Positions 6,265 to 6,363 of a stretch of 6,363 nucleotides of DNA are shown piece by piece. The notes under the pieces were generated by a model that saw only the letters and a program-made list of their open reading frames with translations, had not been told where the DNA came from and did no database searches. Position 1 is the first letter of the stretch; every line of letters starts with the position of its first letter. Source of the DNA: an uncultured Burkholderiales bacterium (lineage in GTDB: Bacteria; Pseudomonadota; Gammaproteobacteria; Burkholderiales; Burkholderiaceae_D); NCBI GenBank assembly GCA_937872165.1, contig CALMOR010000196.1:1-6363 (forward strand), written 5' to 3'. Position numbers and translations under genes: made by a program.

Positions 6265-6363
6265 CGGCTCTCCATCGAAGCGGGTCCGGTCGTCATCGCG
6301 GAGACCGATGAAGACGCGGGCCCACGGTCGGGCGTGGTGCTTTCGGCCTCGCGGCCGCGCGGC

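Larger units (their letters stand above)
6065..6363. other. Right-edge non-coding stretch, no supportable gene
   Basis: These 299 bases precede the kinase gene. The part at about 6120-6200 is less GC-rich than the genes around it, as expected for a promoter region. The stretch holds a weak minus-strand promoter candidate (6144-6152) and a strong inverted repeat (6241-6264). Short open frames reach the right edge on both strands, but none has a start, ribosome site and recognisable product together, so no gene is called. Confidence 0.5.

Noticed and set aside
6169..6363. Short frames open to the right edge on both strands, including a minus-strand one ending at TGA near 6169 and a plus-strand ATG at 6308.
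   Set aside because: All are under about 65 codons in the window, none resembles a known family, and third-position GC does not separate them from chance. More sequence to the right would decide.
1..6363. tRNA or rRNA genes, CRISPR arrays, insertion sequences, integrases, toxin-antitoxin or phage-defence genes.
   Set aside because: I looked and saw no cloverleaf-like sequence, spaced direct repeats, transposase motifs or foreign-looking composition.

Overview
The window looks like chromosomal DNA from a high-GC (by eye about two-thirds G+C) flagellated proteobacterium, most likely a betaproteobacterium. Three things point there. The FlgJ carries a C-terminal peptidoglycan hydrolase domain, an arrangement typical of beta- and gammaproteobacteria. 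FlgK and FlgL are the long forms (636 and 406 residues) with extra beta-rich modules. The NarL-type regulator has a C-terminal half of the kind common in that group. The genus cannot be named from the sequence alone.

Left part (1-3765, + strand): the distal end of a flagellar axial-structure operon in the usual order flgJ (3' part only) - flgK - flgL. FlgJ cuts the cell wall so the rod can pass. FlgK and FlgL are then exported and form the two hook-filament junction layers on which flagellin assembles. An 85-base gap between flgJ and flgK holds a good match to a sigma-28 (FliA) promoter (560-586), so flgKL can probably be expressed as late genes independently of the upstream operon. flgK and flgL are 12 bases apart and almost certainly co-transcribed.

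Middle (3766-3911): a 146-base convergent intergenic region with GC-rich inverted repeats that could end transcription from either side. None has a clear T-tract.

Right part (3912-6064, - strand): a two-gene two-component system. The promoter-proximal gene encodes a soluble histidine kinase with a degenerate receiver-like N-terminus, a PAS domain, and HisKA_3/HATPase_c modules. Its stop overlaps the start of a NarL/FixJ-family response regulator by four bases (GTGA). The pair is canonical in its catalytic residues apart from the kinase's N-terminal receiver-like domain. Its signal and targets cannot be read from the window; a link to motility is only suggested by position.

Right end (6065-6363): about 300 bases with no supportable gene. 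It contains a weak promoter candidate for the kinase and one strong inverted repeat (6241-6264). Nothing in the window amounts to a clearly undescribed system. The most distinctive items are the sigma-28 promoter, the beta module shared between FlgK and FlgL, and the degenerate receiver on the kinase.
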